Assembly (NCBI RefSeq): GCF_013149275.1
Contig: NZ_JABGNA010000002.1
Span: 310,001 to 374,000, forward strand
Source: Mucilaginibacter sp. SG564
GTDB taxonomy: Bacteria; Bacteroidota; Bacteroidia; Sphingobacteriales; Sphingobacteriaceae
Length of the DNA stretch: 64,000 nucleotides
Direction: 5' to 3'
Numbering within the stretch: the stretch's first letter is position 1; every line of letters starts with the position of its first letter. The notes under the pieces are model-generated. The model was not told the origin of the DNA. It saw only the letters and a program-made list of their open reading frames with translations, and searched no databases. The position numbers and the translations under genes are program-made. Positions 41,015 through 50,406 of this stretch are shown here, piece after piece.

Positions 41015-42733
41015 ATGTTAAACCATACAACTATTAACGCCGTTGATTGCGTACTGGCTTATGATACCCATGAGCAAAAGTACCTGTTTGTAGGGCCTGG
41101 CATAGATACCATTTTGGGTATAACTGCTCAGGAGCTCTATCAAAATAATGACGCATGGGATCAACTGATCCCCAAAAAGCATCTTGCGGGCATAAAATCC
41201 CTCGTTAATAATCTCGCAGAGAACAACAGCATTGAGTTAAGTTATCAGATAACTACCCCTCAACAAATCATTAAAAGTATTACCGATAAAAAAAGTCTCA
41301 TTACCGATGAGGCTACCGGGCACAAGATACTATTAAGCACCATTAAAGAAACACCGGCAAAACCGATCTGCATTACCGCAGCATCAACCGGCGCCGAACA
41401 TAGTCAGCAGTTCCTAAATTCACTTATTGATTCACAAACTAGTTTTTTGATCCGGATAAACACTGATGGAAATTATACTTTTGTTAATAAACAATATTTA
41501 AAAACCCTAGGATATAAAGCCAAAGATGTTTTAGGTCAGCATTTTTCGATAACAAGCTTACCCGAAGAATCCCATCTTTGCGAGACTGCTTTTATGGAAT
41601 GTCTCAATAATCCGGGTAAGGTTGTTCGCTTATTGCACAAAAAACCCGATGTGCACGGCAATCTGCATGATACCGAATGGGAACTGATATCTATAGTTAA
41701 TGAAACCGGCCAGGTGTGCGAGATACAGGGAATTGGCCACGATGTAACGGAGAAGATCAAGATAGAAGCTGAGATCAGGGACACCGCTCAAAAGCTGGAT
41801 ACTTTTATTGAAAGCATTACTGATTCGTTTTTTATTATTGATAACGAATGGCGGTTTGTACGCGTGAATGCCGCGTTTGAAAAAGTATGGGGGAAGCCCC
41901 GTGCACAGTTATTGGGTAAAACAATATGGGATCTGTTTCCTGAGCTCATTAATACTCCTTTTGAAACCGCGTATCGTGAAGCGCGAACCAAACAGGAAAG
42001 CGTAAAGTTTATGGTACATTTTGCCCCATTGAATAAATGGTTCCGTACGGCAGTTTACCCATCTGCCGAGGGCTTAACCGTATTTGCCAAGAATGTTACT
42101 TATGAGATGCGTGCGCAGGAAGATGCACTGTGGACCAAAAACAACCTGGAAGCGCTGATCAATAATACAAATGATAAAATATGGTCGGTAGATACAGAAA
42201 GCCGCTATGTTTATATGAACAATGCCTATATCGCGCAAATAAAGGCTATGACAGGCGTATATCCGCAAAAAGGGGAATATTCTTATAAAGACATGGGCTT
42301 TCCGCAGGAGGTTATTGACGAGTGGAGCGCCTATTATCAGCGTGCATTAAATGGCGAAAATTATACCCTTGTTTTAGAAAGCGTTGATGATGAAGCCAAA
42401 AATCCTGCCTTCTACGAGGTAAACTTTAACCCTATTTTTGCTTCAAACGGCGAGATCAAAGGTGTTGGCTGTTTTGCCCATGACATATCAGAGCGGCTTA
42501 AAATAGAACAAGAACTGCTGAGCCAAAATAAACGTATGCGCAACATAGCCTCGCTGAGCTCCCATGAGTTAAGAAGACCTGTTGCCAGCATGCTGGGGCT
42601 CATTAATATTATCGACAGGGAAAACCCCAACAACCCCGAGAACAAACAAATTATTGATTATCTGCAAATTGTAAGCACCGAAATAGACGATGTAATACGC
42701 CTCATAGTTGATCACACTTTCACGGGAAAATAA
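41015..42733 (+). CDS. Multi-PAS sensor protein with HisKA-like end but no ATPase domain
   Basis: A 572-aa cytoplasmic protein without membrane segments. Four PAS-type units are visible, about residues 5-110, 130-250, 260-370 and 375-500, with words such as INTDGNYTFVNKQYLKTLGY and IIDNEWRFVRVNAAFEKVWG. The last 65 residues form a dimerisation/phosphoacceptor-like helix pair containing SSHELRRPVASMLGLINI, the H-box of histidine kinases. The protein then ends; no HATPase domain (N, G1, G2 boxes) follows, and the next gene converges 16 bp later. It could be a receiver of phosphate from another kinase or a signalling scaffold. No response regulator is adjacent. Confidence 0.85.
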   Translation: MLNHTTINAVDCVLAYDTHEQKYLFVGPGIDTILGITAQELYQNNDAWDQLIPKKHLAGIKSLVNNLAENNSIELSYQITTPQQIIKSITDKKSLITDEATGHKILLSTIKETPAKPICITAASTGAEHSQQFLNSLIDSQTSFLIRINTDGNYTFVNKQYLKTLGYKAKDVLGQHFSITSLPEESHLCETAFMECLNNPGKVVRLLHKKPDVHGNLHDTEWELISIVNETGQVCEIQGIGHDVTEKIKIEAEIRDTAQKLDTFIESITDSFFIIDNEWRFVRVNAAFEKVWGKPRAQLLGKTIWDLFPELINTPFETAYREARTKQESVKFMVHFAPLNKWFRTAVYPSAEGLTVFAKNVTYEMRAQEDALWTKNNLEALINNTNDKIWSVDTESRYVYMNNAYIAQIKAMTGVYPQKGEYSYKDMGFPQEVIDEWSAYYQRALNGENYTLVLESVDDEAKNPAFYEVNFNPIFASNGEIKGVGCFAHDISERLKIEQELLSQNKRMRNIASLSSHELRRPVASMLGLINIIDRENPNNPENKQIIDYLQIVSTEIDDVIRLIVDHTFTGK

Positions 42734-42749
42734 CCGCGAAGGCTAAAAC

Positions 42750-43727
42750 TTACATAGACAGTATTTCAACCAGTTTTAACAGGTTGGGATTGATCTCGAT
42801 GTGGTGTTTAATGGCGTGCTCAAATGGAGTATAGGCTATCTCGTTATGAATAATACCTATCATTTCATTACGGTGCCCGTCTCTTAAAGCCTCAACTGCA
42901 GCAGCTCCTACACGGCTGGCCAATACCCTGTCCATACAACTTGGCGCGCCACCACGTTGTATGTGTCCTAATATAGAGATGCGGGTATCATAATGCGGAA
43001 ATTTTTCCTGAACCAGGCGGCCAACCTCAAAAGCACCACCGGCTTCTTCACCTTCGGCTACAATAACAATCCTGGAGGTCTTATCTTTCCGGCCATGTTC
43101 AAGCCGATTAAATAACCCTTCCATTCCACCCTTACTTTCGGGGATAAGTATAGCTTCGGCACCGGCAGCAATACCCGTGCGCAGGGCGATCAGACCAGAG
43201 TCGCGGCCCATTACTTCAACAATAAATAAACGGTCGTGTGATTCGGCGGTATCTCGGATCTTATCCACCGCTTCAACAACCGTATTAATGGCTGTATCAT
43301 AACCAATGGTAAAATCGGTGCCCAGCAAATCATTATCAATGGTACCGGGTAAACCAATTACCGGAATATCGTATTCACTGCCAAATACTTTTGCACCGGT
43401 AAAAGTACCATCGCCCCCAATAGCCACCAGGGCATCAACATTATGTTTTTGTAACTGATCGAATGCTTGTTTGCGCCCCTCAGGCGTTCTGAAATTGTCA
43501 CAGCGCGCTGTTTTCAGAATAGTACCTCCGCGTTGTATAATATTGGAAACCGATTTGCGATTCATGGGTATAAAATCGCCCTTGGTCATGCCGTCATAAC
43601 CCCGGCGAATGCCCGTTACTTCAATACCATAGTATATGGCCGTACGTACAACCGCCCTGATGGCAGCATTCATTCCCGGCGCGTCGCCACCTGAAGTAAA
43701 AAGTCCGATATTTTTAATCTGCGTCAT
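42750..43727 (-). CDS. pfkA: ATP-dependent 6-phosphofructokinase
   Basis: Glycolytic kinase converting fructose 6-phosphate to fructose 1,6-bisphosphate, 325 aa, the usual length. LFTSGGDAPGMNAAIRAVVR near residues 9-28 binds ATP, AIGGDGTFTGA near 101-111, GLPGTIDNDLLGTDFTIGYDTA near 123-144 holds the catalytic Asp, and EVMGRDSGLIAL near 169-180 binds substrate. The GGDGT motif suggests ATP rather than pyrophosphate use. It appears monocistronic; a terminator of the upstream dsbD gene lies in front of it. Confidence 0.96.
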   Translation of the reverse strand: MTQIKNIGLFTSGGDAPGMNAAIRAVVRTAIYYGIEVTGIRRGYDGMTKGDFIPMNRKSVSNIIQRGGTILKTARCDNFRTPEGRKQAFDQLQKHNVDALVAIGGDGTFTGAKVFGSEYDIPVIGLPGTIDNDLLGTDFTIGYDTAINTVVEAVDKIRDTAESHDRLFIVEVMGRDSGLIALRTGIAAGAEAILIPESKGGMEGLFNRLEHGRKDKTSRIVIVAEGEEAGGAFEVGRLVQEKFPHYDTRISILGHIQRGGAPSCMDRVLASRVGAAAVEALRDGHRNEMIGIIHNEIAYTPFEHAIKHHIEINPNLLKLVEILSM

Positions 43728-43812
43728 TTTTTATCCTGATACGGGCATTAGGGGCCCTACCTTTAAAAAATTGAATAATTTAAATTTGAGTGCTTTTAAA
43801 GTAGCCTTTAAA

Positions 43813-43845
43813 TAAAAACGCGGCTAAGCTTTAAAACTTGCCGCG
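43813..43845 (-). terminator. Terminator of the dsbD-like gene
   Basis: On the minus strand CGCGGC pairs with GCCGCG around a 15-nt loop and is followed by TTTTTATTT. It separates the DsbD operon from pfkA. Confidence 0.7.
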
Positions 43846-43874
43846 AATTTACATTTTATTTTTTAACGCCGTGC

Positions 43875-45629
43875 CTACTTTTTGAAAGCTGCTATGCCGC
43901 TATCTAAAAATTTAGTATAACTGGCTATATCGTAATCGGCCGGAGAAGTTGGGATATCCTTACCTGTGGCATCTTTTAAAAAGTTGCCATCGCTATCCAA
44001 CATCACGTATAAAGGCTGGGAGTTAGAGTTAAAACGACTGGCCTCCAAATCACTCCACTTACCTCCAAGTGTAGTTATTTTTTTGCCACTATAGGTTGAT
44101 ACAAACTGGTCTTTTACATCCAAAGAGGCTTTATCATCAACAACCAATTGAAGCAGTACAAAATCATCGCGCAATCGCTTGAAAACTCCCGGATCCGACC
44201 AAACATTGGCTTCCATTTTACGGCAATTTACGCAGTTAAATCCGGTGAAGTCAATCAAGATAGGTTTATGTGTAGCCTTTGACACTTGTAAAGCCTGGTC
44301 ATAATCATACCATGAATCAAGCCCACGGGTTTTTATCCGGGTATAATTGTTAGCATATTTCTTTTCACCAATGCTCGCAGGTATAACAGCTGCGGGAGCT
44401 GAAGAAGGCGCTGCCGCACCACCCGGAATACTTGATAAGTTAAAATCCTGCGTTGCCTCAGGAGGCAGAAATGCGCTTATAGATTTTAAAGGAGCCCCCC
44501 ATAAACCCGGTATCATATAAATTACAAACGCAAATACAACGATAGCCAAAAAGGTGCGCGGGATAGAAAGATAAGATACATCACTGTCATGCGAAAACTT
44601 GATCTTACCAATAAGATAAAGCCCCATCAACAAACCAATGGCAATCCATAGCGACAAAAATATTTCCCTGTCGAACCAGTTCCAGTGATAAGCCAAATCA
44701 ACATTTGATAAAAACTTAAGCGCGAAAGCCAATTCCAGAAAACCCAAAACTACTTTTACACTATTGAGCCAGCCCCCTGATTTTGGCAGGCTTTTTAACG
44801 CTGAAGGAAACAATGCAAATATGGTGAATGGCAGGGCCAGTGCTAATGCAAAACCAAACATACCAATGGCTGGACCCAGTCTGTCGCCTTTGGAAGCTGC
44901 ATCAACCAGCAGGGTGCCAATAATTGGCCCGGTGCATGAAAAAGATACCACTACCAGGGTTGATGCCATAAAGAATATGCCGGCAAGACCTCCCTTATCT
45001 GCATTTGCATCCAGCTTATTAGCCAGTGAACTTGGCAACGTAATTTCAAACGCGCCCAGGAACGACATACCAAATACAATAAGCAGTAAGAAGAAAAATA
45101 TGTTGAATATACCGTTAGTTGCCAGCTGATTAAGTGCATCGGAGCCAAAAATAATAGAGATCAGCAAACCCAGGGTTACATAAATAATAATGATGGAAAC
45201 CCCATAAATAAGTGATTGACCAATAGCTTTTTGGCGGCTACCGCTTTTTTTGGTAAAAAAGCTTACTGTTAATGGTAGTAATGGGTATATACAAGGCAAT
45301 ATTACAGCAGTAAACCCGCCTAGCAGACCAAATATAAATATCTGCCAAAGCGTTTTTGGTTTTTCTGTTGATGGCGCTTTTTGTGATAGCGTCTTTTGCT
45401 TTGCCGCAGCCTGTGTTTTCGCTGCCGAGTCGGCAGCTTTTTTCCTGATCGCTATGCTATCGGCAGCAGTAGGAATATCCGTAAACTGAACATCTGTAGT
45501 TGATACGGTATCCGCTTTACTTTTTTGTACGGCTAAGGCTGGTGCAGAGCCTACGGAACAAAAAATGGCCAGTACCATCAATGTAGCCAGTATAACGCGT
45601 AAATAAACGCCCTTTTTTAATAGTTTCAT
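43875..45629 (-). CDS. DsbD-like transmembrane reductase with thioredoxin domain
   Basis: This 584-aa membrane protein moves electrons from the cytoplasm to the periplasm. It has a signal peptide (about 1-33), a Lys/Ala-rich linker, a CcdA/DsbD eight-helix domain (about 95-370), and a C-terminal periplasmic thioredoxin domain (about 435-584). The intramembrane redox pair is visible in ILPCIYPLLP and SFSCTGPIIG. The thioredoxin active site is NCVNCRKME. Compared with E. coli DsbD it lacks the N-terminal interaction domain, which is encoded by the preceding gene. It is the last gene of a birA - dsbD-N - dsbD transcript ended by a terminator. Confidence 0.92.
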   Translation of the reverse strand: MKLLKKGVYLRVILATLMVLAIFCSVGSAPALAVQKSKADTVSTTDVQFTDIPTAADSIAIRKKAADSAAKTQAAAKQKTLSQKAPSTEKPKTLWQIFIFGLLGGFTAVILPCIYPLLPLTVSFFTKKSGSRQKAIGQSLIYGVSIIIIYVTLGLLISIIFGSDALNQLATNGIFNIFFFLLLIVFGMSFLGAFEITLPSSLANKLDANADKGGLAGIFFMASTLVVVSFSCTGPIIGTLLVDAASKGDRLGPAIGMFGFALALALPFTIFALFPSALKSLPKSGGWLNSVKVVLGFLELAFALKFLSNVDLAYHWNWFDREIFLSLWIAIGLLMGLYLIGKIKFSHDSDVSYLSIPRTFLAIVVFAFVIYMIPGLWGAPLKSISAFLPPEATQDFNLSSIPGGAAAPSSAPAAVIPASIGEKKYANNYTRIKTRGLDSWYDYDQALQVSKATHKPILIDFTGFNCVNCRKMEANVWSDPGVFKRLRDDFVLLQLVVDDKASLDVKDQFVSTYSGKKITTLGGKWSDLEASRFNSNSQPLYVMLDSDGNFLKDATGKDIPTSPADYDIASYTKFLDSGIAAFKK

Positions 45630-45651
45630 TGCTATCTTCCTTAAGGTAAAA

Positions 45652-46104
45652 TTACTTGCCTAAAGGAATAGTGAAGTCAACATCTTCTGGTGGAAGACAT
45701 TTTTTGTCGTTACAGGTCATGTACGTGAGCTTGCCGGTTACGCTGGCCACTGATGCTGATTTAAGACTTATTTTTTGTTGAAAAACCACTTCTTTTTCAA
45801 AGTAGCTTACATTCATACTAAAAGCTTTCTCGAATTTGGTTACCGGGGTTGGCTCTGATGGTTTGCCCACCGGAGCGTACAGTTTTGAAGGTGTAAATTC
45901 AAATGAAGTTTTTATTGGACCGCCATCTTTAACATTAAGGGAGTAAATATGCCAGCTGGGTTGAATAGTAGCTTTTAAAAATACAACAGCTTCTTTATCA
46001 TTCAACTTTTTTGCCGCGTATGACCATCTTACAGGCGTTTCGATCTGGGCATAAGCCCCTGCGCATAGCACTAATGCAACAATTACCAACAGTACTTTCT
46101 TCAT
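45652..46104 (-). CDS. Stand-alone DsbD N-terminal domain protein
   Basis: Periplasmic protein of 150 aa with a signal peptide ending AYAQ near residue 20. It has an immunoglobulin-like DsbD alpha domain: WHIYSLNVKDGGPIKTSFEF near 51-70, and the paired cysteines in TYMTCNDKKCLPPEDVDF near 128-145. It should receive electrons from the thioredoxin domain of the adjacent membrane protein and pass them to periplasmic targets. The split into two genes is normal in Bacteroidetes. It lies 22 bp upstream of the dsbD-like gene and 4 bp downstream of birA. Confidence 0.87.
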   Translation of the reverse strand: MKKVLLVIVALVLCAGAYAQIETPVRWSYAAKKLNDKEAVVFLKATIQPSWHIYSLNVKDGGPIKTSFEFTPSKLYAPVGKPSEPTPVTKFEKAFSMNVSYFEKEVVFQQKISLKSASVASVTGKLTYMTCNDKKCLPPEDVDFTIPLGK

Positions 46105-46108
46105 TTAA

Positions 46109-46879
46109 TTATTTATTTAAAAATTCAATTTGTTTTAAACTAAACTCTTGTTGCCCGTTATTATTTTCAACAACCAGCATTCCATTTTCTTTTACGTTTT
46201 TTATAACTCCTTCAAAAACCTGGTCGTTTGACCTGAAGGGCTTTGCTTCGTTTAACCAATATAGTCGGGATAAATAAGTATTTCTTACAAACAAAAATTT
46301 ACCCGCCCTTAAATTAAGGTAATATGCTTCAATATGACTGCAAATTTCTGACAATATTGTTTTTAAATCATAATCCCTGTGTAAGATTTGCTTGAGGGAG
46401 ATGGCGTTGCCAGCTCCAGATTCAAAATTCTCCTGGTTAATATTAAGCCCAATACCAATAATAGCATCCTTGATATGGGTACCCTGTATGTGTGTTTCTA
46501 TGAGTATACCGCCCAATTTCCGGTCGCCATAATATATATCATTGGGCCATTTTATTTTAAGTTCATCGCCAAGGTACGGATACAAACCCTCGTAAACACC
46601 CAAGCTTATAACCCGGTTCAGGTCAAACTGATCGCTCACAGCCAGAAACGCCGGTGTCAGTAAAATACTGAAAGTAAGGTTTTTTCCGGGCTCACTATGC
46701 CACTTATTTTGCTGCTGGCCTCTGCCTGCATATTGGCTTTCTGCCATAATGACCGTACCTTCGGGCAATGGCTTGGAATTTGACAGTAAAGTTTTAAGGA
46801 ATGTGTTAGTTGAGTCAACTTGTTGAATTGTTACTAAATTTTGACCAACAAATAATGCCGAAAATATGTTATTTTGCAA
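46109..46879 (-). CDS. birA: Biotin--[acetyl-CoA-carboxylase] ligase
   Basis: Attaches biotin to the carrier domain of acetyl-CoA carboxylase, 256 aa. The catalytic motif YAGRGQQQNKWHSEPGKNL is near residues 50-68, and KWPNDIYYGDRKLGGILIET near 109-128 completes the active site. It begins directly with the catalytic domain, so it lacks the DNA-binding domain and is not a repressor. A C-terminal SH3-like part follows. Divergent from rsfS with a 47-bp spacer. Confidence 0.94.
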   Translation of the reverse strand: MQNNIFSALFVGQNLVTIQQVDSTNTFLKTLLSNSKPLPEGTVIMAESQYAGRGQQQNKWHSEPGKNLTFSILLTPAFLAVSDQFDLNRVISLGVYEGLYPYLGDELKIKWPNDIYYGDRKLGGILIETHIQGTHIKDAIIGIGLNINQENFESGAGNAISLKQILHRDYDLKTILSEICSHIEAYYLNLRAGKFLFVRNTYLSRLYWLNEAKPFRSNDQVFEGVIKNVKENGMLVVENNNGQQEFSLKQIEFLNK

Positions 46880-46926
46880 AGTATAATAATTTTTAACCCA
46901 AGAACGTTCAAAACTAATTCTTTTTG

Positions 46927-47301
46927 ATGGTAAAAAACAAAGTGTTAAATCAATCGGCCTATATTTCTGAGCTGGCCATACATGGCATACAGGAAAAAAA
47001 GGGGAATGATATTATAAGGTTAGACCTCCGGAATATATTGGGCTCGGTATCGGATTATTTTGTGATCTGCCATGCCGATTCATCAACACAGGTAAAAGCT
47101 ATTGCCAATAGTATTGAAGAAGAAATTTTTAAAGCTACGCAACAGGAACCCTGGCGCAAGGAGGGACTTGAATATGCAGAATGGATACTACTTGATTATG
47201 TGGACGTTGTAGTTCATGTTTTCAGAACCGACAAACGTGAGTTTTACGGCGTGGAAGATCTGTGGGGTGATGCCGAGATTAAATATTACAAAAGTGCTTA
47301 A
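46927..47301 (+). CDS. rsfS: Ribosome silencing factor
   Basis: A 124-aa protein of the RsfS/Iojap family, which binds L14 and blocks subunit joining when nutrients are scarce. DIIRLDLRNILGSVSDYFVICHADSS... covers residues about 27-52, WRKEGLEYAEWILLDYVDVVVHVF about 77-100, and YGVEDLWGDAEI near the end. The ATG at 46927 is preferred over the TTG one codon earlier. It is followed 94 bp later by ftsH, which has its own promoter. Confidence 0.94.
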   Translation: MVKNKVLNQSAYISELAIHGIQEKKGNDIIRLDLRNILGSVSDYFVICHADSSTQVKAIANSIEEEIFKATQQEPWRKEGLEYAEWILLDYVDVVVHVFRTDKREFYGVEDLWGDAEIKYYKSA

Positions 47302-47346
47302 ACTTTCGTCACAATTACCCTCCGGTTTGAGTCATGGTACTAAACC

Positions 47347-47379
47347 TTTGTAAATTTTAAATTATAGATTGTAAGTTTG
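47347..47379 (+). promoter_or_regulatory. ftsH promoter
   Basis: TTTG at 47347-47350, a 21-bp spacer, and TAAGTTTG at 47372-47379 match the Bacteroidetes -33/-7 consensus closely. The start codon is 16 bp downstream. Confidence 0.65.
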
Positions 47380-47395
47380 AGCTCGTAATAAAGAA

Positions 47396-49498
47396 ATGAA
47401 AGATATTAAAGATAATAAATCAGAAAGTCCGAAACCTATCAGGAAAATACTTAATAAAAAAACACCGCCTAAACCACCCAAGTTTAATATTATGTGGCTT
47501 TATGGCATTGTTATTTTAGCGTTTTTATTGGTGCCTACCCTTTTGAGCGGCGGTTCGGGTACCCCTACTACCTTTAAAGATGTGGAAGGCATGCTTAAGC
47601 AAAATGATGTTGAAAAACTGATAGCTTATAAAAGCGGCGACCTGGTAACAGCCGAAGTTTACATCAAAAAAGAAAGTTTAAACAAACCACAATATGCCAA
47701 AGCCGGCAAAGACCAGCGTTTGTTTAACACCACAAATAATGGCCCTCAATACACTTTTACCGATGCATCATACGAAAGCCTAAAGCAATCTGTAGCGAAT
47801 GCACAGAAAGACATGCCGGAGGATCAAAAAATAAATATTCAATACGAGCAAGGGCATGAGAGCTTTTTATCAAACTGGTTGGTACAAGGCGTTATCATGG
47901 TTATCCTGTTTGCTGGTGTATGGATATTTATTATGCGCCGCATGTCAGGTGGTTCAGGAGGCGGCCCGGGTGGTCAAATATTTAATATCGGCAAATCAAA
48001 AGCTACTCTTTTTGATAAAGAAGCACAGGTATCGGTAACATTTAATGATGTAGCCGGCCTCGAAGAAGCAAAGCAAGAGGTAATGGAAATTGTAGATTTC
48101 CTTAAAAACCCCAAAAAATACACTAACCTGGGTGGTAAAATACCCAAAGGAGCCCTGTTGGTAGGTTCACCAGGTACAGGTAAAACATTATTGGCCAAGG
48201 CCGTTGCCGGCGAAGCACAGGTTCCGTTCTTCTCGCTTTCAGGGTCTGATTTTGTGGAGATGTTTGTAGGTGTGGGTGCTTCACGTGTACGTGATTTATT
48301 CCGCCAGGCAAAAGATAAAGCTCCATGTATCATATTTATTGACGAGATTGATGCTATTGGCCGCGCCCGCGGTAAAAACAATATTGTTGGTGGTAATGAT
48401 GAACGCGAAAACACGCTGAACCAGTTATTGGTAGAGATGGATGGTTTCGGTACCGATTCGGGCATTATTATCCTTGCTGCAACCAACCGCCCTGATGTAT
48501 TGGATTCGGCGCTGTTACGCCCGGGCCGTTTCGACAGGCAGGTATCTATTGATAAGCCTGATTTGATCGGTCGAGAGCAGATCTTCAAAGTTCACCTGAA
48601 ACCTATCAAATTATCTGATGGCGTTGACGCGAAAAAATTATCGGCACAAACCCCAGGCTTTGCCGGTGCAGAAATAGCTAACGTTTGTAACGAAGCCGCT
48701 TTGATAGCCGCCCGTAAAAATAAAGAATCGGTTGATATGGCCGATTTCCAGGATGCTATTGATCGTGTTATCGGTGGTTTGGAAAAGAAAAACAAGATCA
48801 TATCGCCCGAAGAAAAACGCATTGTTGCTTACCACGAAGCTGGTCACGCTATTGCTGGCTGGTTCTTGGAACATGCCGACCCATTGGTTAAAGTATCTAT
48901 CGTTCCGCGTGGTGTGGCAGCATTGGGTTATGCTCAATATCTGCCAAAAGAGCAGTTTTTATACACTACCGAACAATTGCTTGATGAGATGAGCGTTTCG
49001 ATGGGTGGTCGTGTTGCCGAGGACATTGTTTTTGGCAGGATATCAACCGGCGCCCTAAGCGATCTGGAACGTATTACCAAACTGGCTTATGCCATGACCA
49101 AAATCTACGGTATGAACGGTAGTGTAGGTAATGTATCCTTCTACGACCCGCAAGGCGAATATCAGTTTAACAAGCCTTATTCTGATACTACTGCCGAGAT
49201 GATCGACAACGAAGTGCGTAAACTGGTTGACGAGGTTTATCAGAAAACCAAAGATTTGTTGAATAACAAACGCGATGGACTTGAAAAAATAGCTCAGAAA
49301 TTGTTAGAGAAAGAAGTACTGTTTCAATCAGATCTGGAAGAGATATTGGGTAAGCGGCCATTTGACGAACGTACCACTTACGATAAGTTTGTGAACGGCG
49401 AGGCTGCGCTAAACCCCGATGTGGATAACAATGCCATTCCGGATAACTTAACAAATCCGGAGCTTTCCAGAATTGACGGAGAAGATCCAAAGTTTTAA
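47396..49498 (+). CDS. ftsH: ATP-dependent zinc metalloprotease FtsH
   Basis: Hexameric membrane-bound AAA+ protease that degrades misfolded membrane proteins, 700 aa. Two membrane segments (about 33-51 and 161-180) bracket a periplasmic domain. Walker A GSPGTGKT is at 257-264, Walker [12 protein letters not shown] near 313-323, the second region of homology [11 protein letters not shown] near 374-384, and the zinc site [12 protein letters not shown] near 478-489. The C-terminus is acidic, ending GEDPKF. Flanked by rsfS upstream and a LUD-domain gene downstream, as is common in this phylum. A strong terminator follows. Confidence 0.97.
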   Translation: MKDIKDNKSESPKPIRKILNKKTPPKPPKFNIMWLYGIVILAFLLVPTLLSGGSGTPTTFKDVEGMLKQNDVEKLIAYKSGDLVTAEVYIKKESLNKPQYAKAGKDQRLFNTTNNGPQYTFTDASYESLKQSVANAQKDMPEDQKINIQYEQGHESFLSNWLVQGVIMVILFAGVWIFIMRRMSGGSGGGPGGQIFNIGKSKATLFDKEAQVSVTFNDVAGLEEAKQEVMEIVDFLKNPKKYTNLGGKIPKGALLVGSPGTGKTLLAKAVAGEAQVPFFSLSGSDFVEMFVGVGASRVRDLFRQAKDKAPCIIFIDEIDAIGRARGKNNIVGGNDERENTLNQLLVEMDGFGTDSGIIILAATNRPDVLDSALLRPGRFDRQVSIDKPDLIGREQIFKVHLKPIKLSDGVDAKKLSAQTPGFAGAEIANVCNEAALIAARKNKESVDMADFQDAIDRVIGGLEKKNKIISPEEKRIVAYHEAGHAIAGWFLEHADPLVKVSIVPRGVAALGYAQYLPKEQFLYTTEQLLDEMSVSMGGRVAEDIVFGRISTGALSDLERITKLAYAMTKIYGMNGSVGNVSFYDPQGEYQFNKPYSDTTAEMIDNEVRKLVDEVYQKTKDLLNNKRDGLEKIAQKLLEKEVLFQSDLEEILGKRPFDERTTYDKFVNGEAALNPDVDNNAIPDNLTNPELSRIDGEDPKF

Positions 49499-49514
49499 TA
49501 TACATTAATCGTAT

Positions 49515-49550
49515 AAAGCCATCAGCTAAGCTGATGGCTTTGCTGTTTTT
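49515..49550 (+). terminator. Terminator of ftsH
   Basis: Perfect 12-bp stem AAAGCCATCAGC/GCTGATGGCTTT with a 3-nt loop and a trailing T5. It lies only 3 bp before the next start codon. Confidence 0.85.
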
Positions 49551-49553
49551 ACC

Positions 49554-50204
49554 ATGAGGGATATTACCACATCAAAAGAAAAACTGCTTAAAAAGATCCG
49601 CAAGGCTCTTCTGGAGAAAAGGGACAACCCCTACCCTCAATTGGAGGACCTGCCGCTTTATGCAGCCGCTGAGGAGATCCCGGAGGTAATGTTTGCCCAA
49701 CAGTTCACTACCGTTAACGGGCAGTTTGTTTTTTGCGAGGATGAAGTGCAGTTTATTGAAACCTTGCTTACCCTGGCCGAAGAGCGAAACTGGCGCAAAA
49801 TATATTGCTGGGAACCCGGCTTGCAGGAAATCCTTACCCGTTTTGAATACCCATTTTATGAAACCGACAAAGACTTTGAACAGGCCGACGTTGGTTTTAC
49901 CTTTTGCGAAGCCCTGATAGCCCGTAATGGAAGCATACTCCTGTCAAACGGCAACATGGCAGGCCGTCGCTTGAGCATTTATCCCCCAGTACACATTGTG
50001 TTGGCCTATACCTCCCAAATGGTGCTCGATCTTAAAGATGGCTTTAAGCTGATCAAAAAGAAGTATGATAACCAGCTGCCATCGATGATCAGTAATGTGA
50101 CCGGCCCAAGCCGCACCGCCGATATCGAAAAAACTCTCGTATTGGGCGCCCACGGCCCCAAAGAACTTTTCGTTTTTTTGCTGGATGACAGCAACTTATC
50201 TTAA
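49554..50204 (+). CDS. LUD domain-containing protein (LutC/YkgG-like)
   Basis: A 216-aa cytoplasmic protein with the LUD fold: VGFTFCEALIARNGSILLSNG near residues 105-125, SIYPPVHIVLAYTSQMVLDL near 140-159 and ISNVTGPSRTADIEKTLVLGAHGPKEL near 177-203, the typical LutC end. LutC works with LutA and LutB in lactate oxidation, but those are absent here. Its place behind ftsH recurs in other Bacteroidetes, so it may have a different role. A weak AAAATAATA/TATTATTTT hairpin overlaps its stop codon (50203-50234). Confidence 0.87.
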   Translation: MRDITTSKEKLLKKIRKALLEKRDNPYPQLEDLPLYAAAEEIPEVMFAQQFTTVNGQFVFCEDEVQFIETLLTLAEERNWRKIYCWEPGLQEILTRFEYPFYETDKDFEQADVGFTFCEALIARNGSILLSNGNMAGRRLSIYPPVHIVLAYTSQMVLDLKDGFKLIKKKYDNQLPSMISNVTGPSRTADIEKTLVLGAHGPKELFVFLLDDSNLS

Positions 50205-50406
50205 AATAATATTTTGCCCCTAAAGTATTATTTTGCGATTATAAATTTTATTGATAAGATCAACTACTTGCTTTAAATTTAACTTTCGTAAGGGATAGTA
50301 CATAAACAATGCTTTAATTTACTTTTCCTCTGTCGTTCTACCACCAAACACATAAATATAATAATATCGATAATAGCGTTTATCTTTACTGCCATCAGTA
50401 ATATCT

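Noticed and set aside
42733-42749. Frameshift that removed the ATPase domain of the PAS protein
   Set aside because: Only 16 bp separate its stop from the converging pfkA, and no N, G1 or G2 box is encoded in any frame.
47974-48588. Long antisense frame inside ftsH
   Set aside because: FtsH is fully conserved in this region and the antisense product is Ser/Pro-rich without any recognisable motif.
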